Assembly: GCA_005879795.1 (NCBI GenBank)
Contig: VBKJ01000131.1
Coordinates: forward strand, 1 to 64,000
Length of the DNA: 64,000 nt
From: Deltaproteobacteria bacterium
Lineage (GTDB): Bacteria; Desulfobacterota; Binatia; DP-6
Reading direction: 5' to 3'
Shown piece by piece: positions 1-9,092 of this stretch. Each line of letters opens with the position of its first letter. Position 1 is the stretch's first letter. The translations under genes were made by a program, and so were the position numbers. The notes beneath the pieces were generated by a model, which saw only the letters and a list, made by a program, of their open reading frames with translations, did no database searches and had not been told where the DNA came from.

Positions 1-1042
1 ACCAGCTCATGTCGAGGAGGAGGACGGTCGAGGTGGTGGTGGTGTGCGCGGCGGCGTGCACCTCGAAGTCCTCGGGGCGGACGTCGAGCGGCGTGCCGGG
101 GCGCCGGGCGAGCGCCTTCTTCAAGGTGCGCACCAGATCGAGCACCAGCGGGTCACCGTGCCGGTAGCGCTTGGTCTCCTCGGGGCGGAGGTCGATCGAG
201 CCGCGATGGTCGGTCTGGTGGCCCCCGGCCCGGTCGCGGAGCAGCCCCTGGTAGATATCGCGCAGCGCGAGCTGGCCGATCTTGCGCACGCCCTTGGGCG
301 AGAGGTGCGCACGTCCCTCGCGCTGGGTCACGTAGCCCGCGTCGTCGAGGAGGACCATGACCTCCTTCAGCAGCCGGAAGTTGCGCGCCGCCTCCGGCCC
401 GAGGAGCGCACCCAGGTTCTCGAGATCGACCGAGTCGAAGTTCCCGGAGAGCAGCTCCTCCTCGAGGCGCTTGAGGCGCTCCATCTCCCGCATCAGCTCG
501 ACCGCCTCGCTGTAGGAGAGCGACCGCGGGCCCTGGAAGAGGTCGCCGTAGCGCCGCTGGAAGTCCTCGAGGTCGCGGATGTCGTCGAGTTCCTCGAGCA
601 GGTCCTCGAGCATGCGGCGCGCGTCGTCGTCCGCGAAGGGGTGGTCGCGCAACTGCTCGAGCGCCTGCGAGAGGCGCGGCGAGAGGCGGTCGAGCACCTC
701 CCGCCTGCGGGCGGCCGCCTCGGCGTCGCCGCGGCGGTCGAGCGTATCGCGCTCGAGGTCGAGCAGCTCCTCCAGCTTCTCGCGCAACTCGCGGAACGCC
801 TCGCGCAGGTTCACCTCCCGGTAGCGGCTCCGCATCGCCTCGCGGAGCTGCTCCAGGAAGTCGTCCAGCCCCATGACGCGCACGCCGTCCTCCCACTCGA
901 GCCCCTGGTGGAGGAGCCAGTCGAGCGCCTGCTGCACGTCGTCGGTGAAGGAGAGGTACTCGGCGAGCTTCTCGAGGACCCGGTCCGCCTCGAGGCGGAT
1001 CTCCTGGGTGCCGTCCCAGGCGGTGTAGCGGACGCGGAGCAT
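1..1042 (-). CDS. VWA-domain protein, partner of a MoxR-like ATPase (partial, runs off the window)
   Basis: Reverse-strand frame starting MLRVRYTAWDGTQEIRLEAD at the ATG at 1042 and open to the window edge. The visible ~347 residues are a charged, helical, Arg/Glu/Leu-rich region (SRYREVNLREAFRELREKLE and similar) and end in LLLDMSW. That is the hydrophobic strand and first residues of a von Willebrand A MIDAS motif (DxSxS), so the metal-binding domain lies mostly outside the window. The gene follows an AAA ATPase gene by 96 nt on the same strand, the usual MoxR-VWA pair, thought to act as an ATP-driven chaperone or metal-insertion machine. The substrate is unknown. The VWA assignment rests on the truncated MIDAS start plus context. 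Confidence 0.75.
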   Translation of the reverse strand, partial: MLRVRYTAWDGTQEIRLEADRVLEKLAEYLSFTDDVQQALDWLLHQGLEWEDGVRVMGLDDFLEQLREAMRSRYREVNLREAFRELREKLEELLDLERDTLDRRGDAEAAARRREVLDRLSPRLSQALEQLRDHPFADDDARRMLEDLLEELDDIRDLEDFQRRYGDLFQGPRSLSYSEAVELMREMERLKRLEEELLSGNFDSVDLENLGALLGPEAARNFRLLKEVMVLLDDAGYVTQREGRAHLSPKGVRKIGQLALRDIYQGLLRDRAGGHQTDHRGSIDLRPEETKRYRHGDPLVLDLVRTLKKALARRPGTPLDVRPEDFEVHAAAHTTTTSTVLLLDMSW

Positions 1043-1138
1043 CGCCGGCGACCTTAGCGCAGCCCCGGCGCAAAGAGAACCGCGCCCGGGCGCAGCCAGG
1101 GCGACGGCGCGAGCACCCAGCGGCGCGCGCCCGTGGCG

Positions 1139-2545
1139 CTACGCGCGGTAGGTGTATCGGCCGCCGGCGCGGTCCTTGTTGAGCTTCTGGTGGAGATGGA
1201 GCCCCTCGAGCACGAACTCGATGGCCGCCGCCATGAGGCCCGGGCTCTCGAAGGGGCCGAGCTGCGCCACCGCGTCGCGCAGCCCGGGGATCTGGCGGAT
1301 GCCCTCGAGGTACTCCTCGGCGCGCATGCGGTCGGAGACCTCCACGCCCCAGCCCGCCTCGAAGTGCTCGGTCACCTTCCTGAGCGCCTCGACCTTCAGG
1401 TACTGGTCCCACACCTTGAGCACGGCACGGTTGATGAGCCGGTCGATCAGGTCGTCCTCGCGCTTGTCCTCGCCCACGTACTCGAGCTCGATCTTGCCGG
1501 CGGTGGAGGCGAGGATCGAGTGCAGGTCGGTGAGCCGCGGGACGATCTCGTGCTCGCCCAGGCGCACGGCGCGCTTCTCGGCGTTGGAGAGGAGGCTCTC
1601 GTAGTTGTTGATGGTGACGCGCACGCTCACGCCCGAGGACTGGTTGATCTCGTTCGAGCCGCGCGCCTCGAAGGTGAGATGGGCGACGATCTCCTTCATG
1701 AAGTCGGGCACCCGCACCGCCGTCGCCTCGCGGTCGGAGACCGGCACCTCCTGCTCCATGATCGCGATCTCGTCCTCGAGCGAGCGCGGGTAGTGGGTGC
1801 GGATCTGGACGTCGAAGCGGTCCTTGAGCGGGGTGATGATCCGACCGCGGCTGGTGTAGTCCTCGGGGTTCGCGCTCGCCACGATGACGATGTCCAGGGG
1901 CAGGCGGATCTTGTAGCCCTTGATCTGGACGTCCTTCTCCTCCATCAGGTTGAAGAGGCCGACCTGGACCTTCTCGGTGAGATCCGGCAGCTCGTTGATG
2001 GCGAAGATGCCGCGGTTCGTGCGCGGGATGAGGCCGTAGTGGATGGTCTCCTCGTCGGCCAGGTAGCGACCCTCGGCCACCTTGATCGGGTCGATCTCGC
2101 CCACCAGATCGGCCATGGAGACGTCGGGCGTCGCGAGCTTCTCGGCGTAGCGCTCGTCGGGCCCGATCCAGGCGAGCGCGAGCGCATCGCCCTCGGCTGC
2201 CGCGCGCCGCCTGCACTCGCGGCAGATGGGCGCGATCGGGTCGTCGTTGATCGGGCAGCCGGCGATCACCGGCACGAGCGGATCGAGGAGCGAGGTCAGG
2301 CCCCGGATGACGCGGCTCTTCGCCTGCCCGCGCTCGCCCAGGAAGACCATGTGGTGCCCGGCGAGGATCGCGTTCTCGATCTCGGGGATGACGGTGTCAT
2401 CGTAGCCGATGATGCCCGGGAGGATGCGCTCGCCCCGGCCGAGGCGGGCGAGGAGGTTCTTCCGCATCTCCTCGCGGACCGGGAGCACCCGGTCCCCCGC
2501 AGCCCTGAGCTCCCCCAGCGTTCGCGGCGATCCAACCTCCGGCAC
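1139..2545 (-). CDS. MoxR / magnesium-chelatase-like AAA+ ATPase
   Basis: A 468-residue AAA+ protein of the magnesium chelatase subunit I/MoxR type. Visible features are a Walker A variant in HMVFLGERGQAKSRVIRGL (about residues 69-87), a CPINDDPIAPICRECRRRAA cysteine-containing insert, and a Walker B/sensor region NRGIFAINELPDLTEKVQVG followed by EEKDVQIKGYKIRLPLDIV. VIVASANPEDYTSRGRIITP is typical of the chelatase I sensor 1 segment. The start is GTG at 2545 (MPEVGSP) behind a GGGGGA stretch. It is presumably cotranscribed with the downstream VWA gene, with which it would form a two-component ATPase/adaptor. A promoter-like sequence lies just upstream. The substrate is not identifiable. Confidence 0.88.
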   Translation of the reverse strand: MPEVGSPRTLGELRAAGDRVLPVREEMRKNLLARLGRGERILPGIIGYDDTVIPEIENAILAGHHMVFLGERGQAKSRVIRGLTSLLDPLVPVIAGCPINDDPIAPICRECRRRAAAEGDALALAWIGPDERYAEKLATPDVSMADLVGEIDPIKVAEGRYLADEETIHYGLIPRTNRGIFAINELPDLTEKVQVGLFNLMEEKDVQIKGYKIRLPLDIVIVASANPEDYTSRGRIITPLKDRFDVQIRTHYPRSLEDEIAIMEQEVPVSDREATAVRVPDFMKEIVAHLTFEARGSNEINQSSGVSVRVTINNYESLLSNAEKRAVRLGEHEIVPRLTDLHSILASTAGKIELEYVGEDKREDDLIDRLINRAVLKVWDQYLKVEALRKVTEHFEAGWGVEVSDRMRAEEYLEGIRQIPGLRDAVAQLGPFESPGLMAAAIEFVLEGLHLHQKLNKDRAGGRYTYRA

Positions 2546-2577
2546 GAGCGCGTCCCCCGTTCGAGAGAAGTGCGCGG

Positions 2578-2607
2578 ATTATACGCACCGCCGCACGCGC
2601 GGCACAA
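2578..2607 (-). promoter_or_regulatory. Sigma70-like promoter for the MoxR-VWA pair
   Basis: Reading the minus strand, TTGTGC (2607-2602) is followed after 18 nt by a perfect TATAAT (2583-2578). It sits in the 71-nt gap between the HIT gene stop and the ATPase start at 2545, leaving a leader of about 25 nt. The -10 is perfect and the -35 matches at its first three positions. No experiment supports it. Confidence 0.5.
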
Positions 2608-2616
2608 TCCGCGACC

Positions 2617-3102
2617 TCACCCGAGCCAGGCGAAGGCGGGCTTGAGACGGTCGTAGGTCGCGAGCAGGTGCTCGGGCATGACGCGCACGTCGCCCACCAC
2701 CGGCATGAAGTTCGTGTCGCCCGCCCAGCGCGGCACGATGTGCCAGTGGAGATGGTCGCGCACGCCGGCGCCGGCGCAGGCGCCGAGGTTCATGCCCAGG
2801 TTGAACCCCTCGGGGTGAAGGGCGCTCTCGAGCGACGCAAGCGCGCGGCGCAGGGTCTCGGCCAGGTCCGTGTGCTCGGCCGCGGGCAGCGTCGGCAAGT
2901 CGGCCGCGTGGCGGCGCGGTGCCAACATGAGATGCCCGTTCTGGTACGGGTAGCGGTTCAGCATCACGAGGCTGTGCGCGGTGGTGCCGAGCAGCAGGCG
3001 CTCGCGCGCCTCACCCGCCCGCGCGGCACAGAAGATGCATTCCCGCTCCTCCCGGGCGGCGCCGATGTAGGTCATCCGCCAGGGCGCCCACAGGACGTCC
3101 AT
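2617..3102 (-). CDS. HIT-family nucleotide hydrolase/phosphorylase
   Basis: A 161-residue histidine-triad protein. It opens with MDVLWAPWRMTYIG and a CIFC pair (about residues 23-26), like the Ap4A phosphorylase-type HIT proteins of bacteria. It carries the triad HLHWHIVPRW (about residues 117-126), where the central His is the expected nucleophile. The predicted role is cleavage of dinucleoside polyphosphates or AMP conjugates in the cytoplasm. The ATG at 3102 has a strong GGGAGGAG Shine-Dalgarno 4-5 nt upstream. It lies 83 nt after ihfB on the same strand and may be the tail of that operon. The exact substrate cannot be told from sequence. Confidence 0.9.
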   Translation of the reverse strand: MDVLWAPWRMTYIGAAREERECIFCAARAGEARERLLLGTTAHSLVMLNRYPYQNGHLMLAPRRHAADLPTLPAAEHTDLAETLRRALASLESALHPEGFNLGMNLGACAGAGVRDHLHWHIVPRWAGDTNFMPVVGDVRVMPEHLLATYDRLKPAFAWLG

Positions 3103-3185
3103 GCGCTCCTCCCGTGCCGGTCAGGATAGCACGAAGAGCGTCTGGTGCCCGCCCTTGCCTTAGCTGCTGGCGCGGGCGACCGCGC

Positions 3186-3505
<320 letters not shown>

Positions 3506-3509
<4 letters not shown>

Positions 3510-4396
3510 CGGGGGACGGGACCCCGGTAGAGGAAGAAGAGGCCGCCCGGCGTCTCGCGTGGCGCGGGCAGCAGCGTCTCGCCGAGGAGCTGGAGGAGCC
3601 ACGGCAGCCGGCGGAACCGCACACGCCACACGCGCGGCTCGCCCGGCTGGTTCACCTCGCTCCACGCTTCCCGCGTCGCGGACTCGAGGCCGCCCAGCCG
3701 ATCGACCAGGCCGGCGGCCAGCGCCTGGGTACCCGAGTAGATGCGCCCATCCGCCAGGGCGCGCACCTGCGCGGGCTTCATGTTGCGGCCGTGCGCCACC
3801 GCCTCGACGAACTGCCCGAGCACGTCGTCCACCATCCCCTGCAGGAGCGTGCGCTCGTCGGGGGTGAGCTTGCGGAGCGGGTGGCCGGTGTCCTTGTAGC
3901 GGCCGCTCTTCACCGTCTCTTCCGAGAAGCCGATCTTGTCCGCCAGCGGCGCGTAGTACGGCACGCTCATGATGACGCCGATCGAGCCGGTGATGGTCCC
4001 CGGGTCGGCGACGATCTTGTTCGCCGCCGAGGCGACGTAGTACCCGCCCGAGGCGGCGACGCTGCCGAGCGAGGCGATGACGGGCTTGCGCTCGCGCACG
4101 CGCCACACCTCGTCGTAGATCTCCTGCGAGGGCGCGACAGCGCCGCCGGGCGAGTCGATGCGGAGCACCACGGCAACGGTCTTGTCACTGGTGCGGAAGC
4201 GCTCGAGCGCCTCCACCAGATCGCTGGCGTCCTGGATCACCCCGCGCAGCTCGACCACGCCGACCACGTTGCCGTAGAGCGGGCGCTCGCCGAGGCCGCC
4301 GCCGAACAGCGCCAGCCCCGCCACCAGCGCGCCCGCCACCAGCGCACCGACGGCCAGGAGCGTGAACACGCGCAAGATGGGGTGTCGTCGCGCCAT
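3506..4396 (-). CDS. sppA: Signal peptide peptidase SppA, short form
   Basis: A membrane-anchored serine protease of about 296 residues that degrades cleaved signal peptides. The N-terminal anchor is rich in Leu/Val/Ala (HPILRVFTLLAVGALVAGAL). The catalytic core shows LRIDSPGGAV, the nucleophile region GSVAASGGYYVAS, and the lysine general-base segment KSGRYKDTGHP. I place the start at ATG 4396 (MARRHP), which has GGAG 9 nt upstream. A GTG at 4429 would add 11 residues of low-complexity sequence. The gene begins 39 nt after rpsA and its stop overlaps the ihfB start by 4 nt, so translation is probably coupled. Confidence 0.9.
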
Positions 4397-4435
4397 CGCC
4401 TCGGGCTCCGCCCCCGCGCCGCCGGCCACGCGCGG

Positions 4436-6142
4436 CTAGCCCTTCTGCTTGTCGGCCTCGGGCATCACGTCGGCGAGCGAGAACCGCCCGCTGTCACGCT
4501 CGCGCGCCAGATAGGCTTCCATGTCGGCGCGCTCCTCGGTCTTGCGGAGCACCTTGATGGAGAGCCCGATCCGTTTCTCCCGCGCGTCGACCGTGGTGAC
4601 CTCCGCCTCGACCGGGTCGCCGGGCTTGAAGAGCGCGGACGGTTTGTCGACGCGCTCGGTCGAGAGCTGCGAGACGTGCACCAGCCCCTCGATCCCCTCC
4701 TCCAGCTCGACGAACACCCCGAAGTCGGTGACGCTCGTGACCGTGCCCCTGGCCCGCGTGCCCGGCGCGTAGCGCTTCGGCACCTGCAGCCACGGGTCCT
4801 CGGTGAGCTGCTTGATGCCGAGCGAGATGCGCTCGTTGTCCACGTCGATCCCGAGCACGACCGCCTCGACCTCGTCGCCCTTCCGGTAGAGCTCCGAGGG
4901 GTGCTTGACCTTCTTCGTCCAGTGGAGGTCGGAGACGTGCACCAAGCCGTCGATGCTCTCCTCCACCTCGACGAAGAGGCCGAAGTCGGTGATGCTCCTG
5001 ATCTTGCCACGGATCTTCGAGCCCACCGGGTGATTGATGCGCACCAGCTCCCAGGGATTCGGCTCGGTCTGCTTGAGTCCGAGCGACACGCGGCGGTTGG
5101 TCGGGTCGATGTCGAGCACCTGGACCTCGACCTCCTGGCCCACCTCGAGCACCTTGGAGGGATGCGTCACCCGCTTGGTCCACGACATCTCGGAGACATG
5201 GATCAGGCCCTCGATACCCCTCTCGATCTCGACGAAGGCGCCGTAGTCGGTGAGGCTCACGACCTTGCCCCGGATACGCGCGTTGAGGGGCAGGCGCTCG
5301 GCGATGGTCGTCCACGGGTCGGGCATGATCTGCTTCATGCCGAGCGAGACGCGCTCGCGCTCCGGGTCGTACTTGAGGACGACCACCTTGACGCGGTCAC
5401 CGCCGTTGATGACCTCGGAGGGATGCCCGACGCGGCCCCACGACATGTCGGTCACGTGGAGGAGCCCGTCGATGCCGCCGAGGTCGACGAAGGCGCCGTA
5501 GTCGGTGATGTTCTTCACCGTGCCCTCGAGGATGACGCCCTCCTCCAGCACCTTGAGGGTCTCGGACTTGAGCGCCGTGCGCTCGCGCTCGAGGACCGAC
5601 CGGCGCGACACCACCACGTTCCCGCGCGAGCGGTTGAACTTGAGGATGGCGAAGCGACCGCGCTGGCCGATGTAGCGGTCGAGGTTGCGCGTCGGCCGGA
5701 GGTCGGCGTGCGAGCCGGGGAGAAACGCGGCCACGCCGATGTCCACCTTGAGCCCGCCCTTCACCTTGCCGACGATTGTCCCTTCGACCGCACCGTCGCG
5801 CTCGTAGGCCTTCTCGATCTCGCGCCAGACCTTGAACTGCTCGGCCTTGTGCCGCGAGAGGACGATGTCGCCCGACTCGGTGTCGCTCGCCTCGAAGTAG
5901 ACGTCGACCTCGTCGCCCTCGTGCACGGTGAGCTCGCCGTCGCGCGTCATGAACTCGTGGATCGGGATGGTGCCCTCGGACTTGTAGCCGATGTCGATCG
6001 TGACGGCGTCGCGCCCGATCAAGACGACCCGGCCGGTGATCACCTCGCCCTGCTTCGGGCTCTTGAGACTCCGCTCGAAGAGGGCACCAAAGTCCTCTTC
6101 GGCGCCGATCTCGCGATCGGACGGCTTCGTCGTCTCGGGCAT
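4436..6142 (-). CDS. rpsA: 30S ribosomal protein S1
   Basis: A 568-residue protein with six S1 RNA-binding repeats. The first two are divergent (EVITGRVVLIGRDAVTIDIG; AVEGTIVGKVKGGLKVDIGV) and the last four are canonical (for example ITDYGAFVDLGGIDGLLHVT). Six repeats match the full-length S1 of Gram-negative bacteria, which recruits mRNA to the 30S subunit. Start MPETTKPSD at ATG 6142 is chosen because AGGGGG stands about 10 nt upstream. An upstream ATG at 6199 lacks that and lies in a likely leader. The Shine-Dalgarno is part of a predicted stem (see 6155-6218), which suggests autogenous control. Confidence 0.96.
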   Translation of the reverse strand: MPETTKPSDREIGAEEDFGALFERSLKSPKQGEVITGRVVLIGRDAVTIDIGYKSEGTIPIHEFMTRDGELTVHEGDEVDVYFEASDTESGDIVLSRHKAEQFKVWREIEKAYERDGAVEGTIVGKVKGGLKVDIGVAAFLPGSHADLRPTRNLDRYIGQRGRFAILKFNRSRGNVVVSRRSVLERERTALKSETLKVLEEGVILEGTVKNITDYGAFVDLGGIDGLLHVTDMSWGRVGHPSEVINGGDRVKVVVLKYDPERERVSLGMKQIMPDPWTTIAERLPLNARIRGKVVSLTDYGAFVEIERGIEGLIHVSEMSWTKRVTHPSKVLEVGQEVEVQVLDIDPTNRRVSLGLKQTEPNPWELVRINHPVGSKIRGKIRSITDFGLFVEVEESIDGLVHVSDLHWTKKVKHPSELYRKGDEVEAVVLGIDVDNERISLGIKQLTEDPWLQVPKRYAPGTRARGTVTSVTDFGVFVELEEGIEGLVHVSQLSTERVDKPSALFKPGDPVEAEVTTVDAREKRIGLSIKVLRKTEERADMEAYLARERDSGRFSLADVMPEADKQKG

Positions 6143-6154
6143 CAAAGCGGTACC

Positions 6155-6218
6155 CCCTGCGGGCGGGATTCTTGCGGAATGCGGATGAACCGTCCCCACA
6201 TACTCCGCTCCCGCAGGG
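6155..6218 (-). promoter_or_regulatory. rpsA leader inverted repeat that covers the Shine-Dalgarno
   Basis: CCCTGCGGG at 6155-6163 and its exact complement CCCGCAGGG at 6210-6218 form a 9-bp stem in the rpsA leader. The arm nearest the gene includes part of the AGGGGG ribosome-binding site. The intervening 46 nt contain no obvious second stem. The pairing is seen in the sequence; a regulatory role is inferred. Confidence 0.4.
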
Positions 6219-6225
6219 TATTCAA
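6197..6225 (-). promoter_or_regulatory. Possible internal promoter upstream of rpsA
   Basis: On the minus strand TTGAAT (6225-6220) is separated by 17 nt from TATGTG (6202-6197). It lies in the 114-nt gap between cmk and rpsA, the longest gap in this operon. The -35 is fair and the -10 is weak. Confidence 0.3.
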
Positions 6226-6256
6226 GCGTGAAATTAGGTGCCTGGATGATTCGAGC

Positions 6257-6922
6257 TCAGCCGGGCCAGCGCTCGCGCACGAGGCGCTCCATGCGCTCTA
6301 CCACCTCCTCCAGGGTGAGCGCCGTGGTGTCGAGGACGACGGCATCGGCGGCCCGACGGAGCGGCGAGTGCGCACGCCCGGCGTCGCGGCGGTCGCGCCC
6401 CGCGAGCTCGCGGGCGAGCGCCGCCTCGTCGATCGTCGCGGCGCCGGCGCGCAGTTCCGCCGCCCGCCGCGCCGCTCGCACCGCCGGGTCGGCGGTCAGG
6501 TAGAGCTTCACCGGCGCGTCCGGGAACACGACCGTCCCGATGTCGCGGCCCTCCATCACGATGCCGCCCGCCGCGCCGAGCGCGCGCTGCAGGGCGACCA
6601 GGCGCTGGCGCACGACCGGCTGGGTCGACACCCGCGAGGCCAGCTCGCCCGCCTCGGGCCGGCGGATCGCCGCCGAGAGATTCCGCCCGCCGACGAGGAG
6701 CCGCTCGCCGTCGTCGGCGAGCTCGAAGTCGAGCGCGGCGACGAGCCGCCCGAGCGCCGCGGCATCGTCCGGGTCGATGCCCCGCTCGGCGGCGAGCACG
6801 CCGACGGCGCGGTACATCGCGCCCGTGTCGACGTAGCCGAAGCCCAGGCGGCGCGCGAGGGCGCGGCTGGCGCTCGACTTCCCCGCGCCGGCGGGTCCGT
6901 CGACCGCGACCAGCGGCCTCAG
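6257..6922 (-). CDS. cmk: Cytidylate kinase (bacterial type)
   Basis: A roughly 221-residue P-loop NMP kinase that phosphorylates CMP/dCMP. Visible motifs are VAVDGPAGAGKSSASRALAR at the N-terminus, YVDTGAMYRAVG, VMEGRDIGTVVFPDAPVKLY, and a lid region RDRRDAGRAHSPL. Its position between aroA and rpsA is the classic one. No ATG, GTG or TTG exists in frame near the conserved N-terminus. The candidates are CTG at 6922, which overlaps the aroA TGA as CTGA, or CTG at 6913, which lies about 11 nt after GGAGGGG. The 6922 end is therefore tentative. A second, archaeal-type CMP kinase is encoded at 21340. Confidence 0.9.
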   Translation of the reverse strand: MRPLVAVDGPAGAGKSSASRALARRLGFGYVDTGAMYRAVGVLAAERGIDPDDAAALGRLVAALDFELADDGERLLVGGRNLSAAIRRPEAGELASRVSTQPVVRQRLVALQRALGAAGGIVMEGRDIGTVVFPDAPVKLYLTADPAVRAARRAAELRAGAATIDEAALARELAGRDRRDAGRAHSPLRRAADAVVLDTTALTLEEVVERMERLVRERWPG

Positions 6923-8220
6923 AGCCCCTCCACCGCCGCGCCCAGCTCGGCCAGGCGCCGGAAGAAGCCCGGGAACGAGACCTCGGCCGCGCCCGCGTCG
7001 GCGATCTCGACCCCGCCGTCGGCCGCGAGCCCGGCCACCCCGAACGCCATGGCGATGCGGTGGTCGCCGTGCGACTCGACGCGGCCGCCGCGCAGGCGCC
7101 GGCCGCCCGTGCCGCGGATGACGAGGCCGTCCGCGGTCGCGCCGACCGCGACGCCGAGGAGGCGGAGCTGCTCCAGCGCCGCGATGCGGTCGCTCTCCTT
7201 GAGGCGCAGCTCGCCCGCGCCCGTGATCGTCGTCTCGCCCTCGGCGAGCGCGGCCGCGACGCAGAGGATGGGCAGCTCGTCGATCGCGCCCGGCACCTCG
7301 GCCGGCGTGACCGTCGTGCCGCGGAGCCGCGCCGTGCGCACCCGCAGCTCGGCGCGCGGCTCGCCTGCCACGTCGTGCGTGTCCACCACCTCGATGGGCG
7401 CCCCCATGCGCCGGAGGATGGCGAGCGCGCCGGTGCGCGTCGGGTTCACGCCCACCCCCGGCAGGCGGAGCTCCGAGCCCGGCACGACGAGGGCCGCGAC
7501 CACCAGGAACGCCGCCGACGACACGTCGCCGGGGAGCGGGACGGCCGCGCCGATCGGCCGCTGCCCCCCCCTCACCTCGATCGATCCGGCCGTGCGCCGC
7601 AGGCGCACGCCGAGATGCCCGAGGAGTCGCTCGGTGTGGTCGCGGCTCGCGAGCGGCTCGCAAACCCGCGTGGTGCCGCGCGCCGAGAGCCCGGCGAGCA
7701 GGAGCGCCGACTTCAACTGCGCGCTCGGCACCGGGAGCGTCCAGTCGATCGCCCGGAGCGCGGCGCCGCGGACGGTGACCGGCGCATGCCCGTCGGTCGT
7801 CTCGACCGCGGCCCCCATGGCGCGCAGCGGCGCCGCCACGCGCTCCATCGGGCGGCGGCGGAGCGACGCGTCGCCGTCGAGCACGACCGTGCCCGGCCCG
7901 GCGGCGACCAGGCCGGCGGTGAGCCGCATGGTGGTGCCCGAGTTGCCGCAGTCGATCGCGACCCGGCCGTCGCTCCCGAGGCGTGCGCCCGCACCCTCGA
8001 TGCGGACGGCGTCCCCCGCCTGCTGGATGCACACGCCGAGGGCCCGCATGGCGCCGAGCGAGGAGAGGACGTCGCCGCCCCCCGGGAAGCCCGTGACGGT
8101 GGTCGCGCCCTCGGCGACCGCGCCGAGGAGGAGTGCCCGGTGCGCGATCGACTTGTCGCCGGGGACGCCGAGCGTCGCGGCGAGGCCGCCGGGCGGCGGC
8201 CCCACGCGCACCGTCGCCAT
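6919..8220 (-). CDS. aroA: 3-phosphoshikimate 1-carboxyvinyltransferase (EPSP synthase)
   Basis: A 433-residue EPSP synthase, the sixth step of the shikimate pathway. Landmarks are GVPGDKSIAHRALLLGA at the N-terminus, DCGNSGTTMRLTAGL, the substrate loop LKESDRIAALEQL and the C-terminal HGDHRIAMAFGVAGL. The overall length is normal. The start at ATG 8220 shares one base with the tyrA stop (TGATG), so the two are coupled. The stop at 6919 overlaps the presumed cmk start. It sits in a run with tyrA, hisC and pheA that supplies aromatic amino acids. Confidence 0.96.
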   Translation of the reverse strand: MATVRVGPPPGGLAATLGVPGDKSIAHRALLLGAVAEGATTVTGFPGGGDVLSSLGAMRALGVCIQQAGDAVRIEGAGARLGSDGRVAIDCGNSGTTMRLTAGLVAAGPGTVVLDGDASLRRRPMERVAAPLRAMGAAVETTDGHAPVTVRGAALRAIDWTLPVPSAQLKSALLLAGLSARGTTRVCEPLASRDHTERLLGHLGVRLRRTAGSIEVRGGQRPIGAAVPLPGDVSSAAFLVVAALVVPGSELRLPGVGVNPTRTGALAILRRMGAPIEVVDTHDVAGEPRAELRVRTARLRGTTVTPAEVPGAIDELPILCVAAALAEGETTITGAGELRLKESDRIAALEQLRLLGVAVGATADGLVIRGTGGRRLRGGRVESHGDHRIAMAFGVAGLAADGGVEIADAGAAEVSFPGFFRRLAELGAAVEGL

Positions 8221-9092
8221 CACTCCTCCCCGCCCAGGCGGCGGCGCAGGGCGCGCGCCCGGGCGAGCGCCGCCTCGAGGCCCGCGGCGTCGCGCGCGGC
8301 GAGCAGCCCCTCTAGCCGGGCGAGCGCCGCGCGGAACTCGCCCAGGGCCGCGGCGAGCGCGGGCGCGTTCGCGAGGGCGATGTCCCGCCACAGCTCGGCC
8401 GGGCTGGCGGCGATGCGCGTCGTGTCGCGGAAGCCGCCGCCGGCGTAGTCGAGCGCGCGCCGGCCGCCGATCGTCTGCTCGCCCACCGCCGTCGCGAGCG
8501 CATAGGCGAGGAGATGGGGCAGATGCGACACGCGCGCGAGGAGCTCGTCGTGCAGCGACGGCGGCATCTCCTCGACCCGGGCCCCCACCCCTTCCCAGAG
8601 CGCGCGCACGCGCCCGAGCGCGGCCCGATCGGTCACCGGCGTCGGGGTGAGGATGCAGCGCCGCCCGCGGAAGAGGTCGGCGCGCGCCGCGCCCGCGCCC
8701 GACGCCTCGCTGCCGGCGATGGGATGGGCGCCGACCACCGCTCCGATGCCGGCCCACCTGGCCTCGAGCGTGGCGACGACCTCCCCCTTCACGCTGCCCA
8801 CGTCGGTGAGCAGCGTGCCCGTGTTCGCGTGCGGGCCGAGCGCCGCCGCGAGCGCCGCCGACGCGCCGACCGGCACCGCGAGCACGATCGCGTCGGCCCC
8901 GGCGGCCGCGGCCGCCGCGTCGCACGTCACGCGATCGACGAGGCCGCGCTCGCGCGCCCGACGGAGGTTCGCCTCCGTGCGCCCGAAGCCGACCACCTCG
9001 CCGGCCAGCCCGGCGGCGCGCACGGCCGCGCCGAGCGAGCCGCCCACCAGGCCGACCCCCGCGATCGTGAGCCGGGCGAAGAGCGGCGTCAT
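8220..9092 (-). CDS. tyrA: Prephenate dehydrogenase
   Basis: A 290-residue NAD(P)-dependent prephenate/arogenate dehydrogenase of the tyrosine branch. A Rossmann dinucleotide motif GVGLVGGSLG is near residue 12. AHPIAGSEASGAGAARADLF follows and holds the conserved His and Gly-Ser region. ARVSHLPHLLAYALA provides further conserved histidines. There is no C-terminal ACT domain, so allosteric control by tyrosine is not evident here. It overlaps the hisC stop by 4 nt (ATGA) and joins aroA through TGATG. Confidence 0.94.
   Translation of the reverse strand: MTPLFARLTIAGVGLVGGSLGAAVRAAGLAGEVVGFGRTEANLRRARERGLVDRVTCDAAAAAAGADAIVLAVPVGASAALAAALGPHANTGTLLTDVGSVKGEVVATLEARWAGIGAVVGAHPIAGSEASGAGAARADLFRGRRCILTPTPVTDRAALGRVRALWEGVGARVEEMPPSLHDELLARVSHLPHLLAYALATAVGEQTIGGRRALDYAGGGFRDTTRIAASPAELWRDIALANAPALAAALGEFRAALARLEGLLAARDAAGLEAALARARALRRRLGGEE

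Noticed and set aside
44-1057. A plus-strand frame at the left edge
   Set aside because: The minus strand encodes a coherent VWA-type protein next to a MoxR ATPase; the plus frame has no family features.
3791-8650. A very long open frame on the plus strand opposite rpsA, cmk, aroA and tyrA
   Set aside because: It is antisense to well-recognised genes. At this GC content, complementary frames stay open by codon bias. The product is Arg/Ala/Pro-rich without domains.
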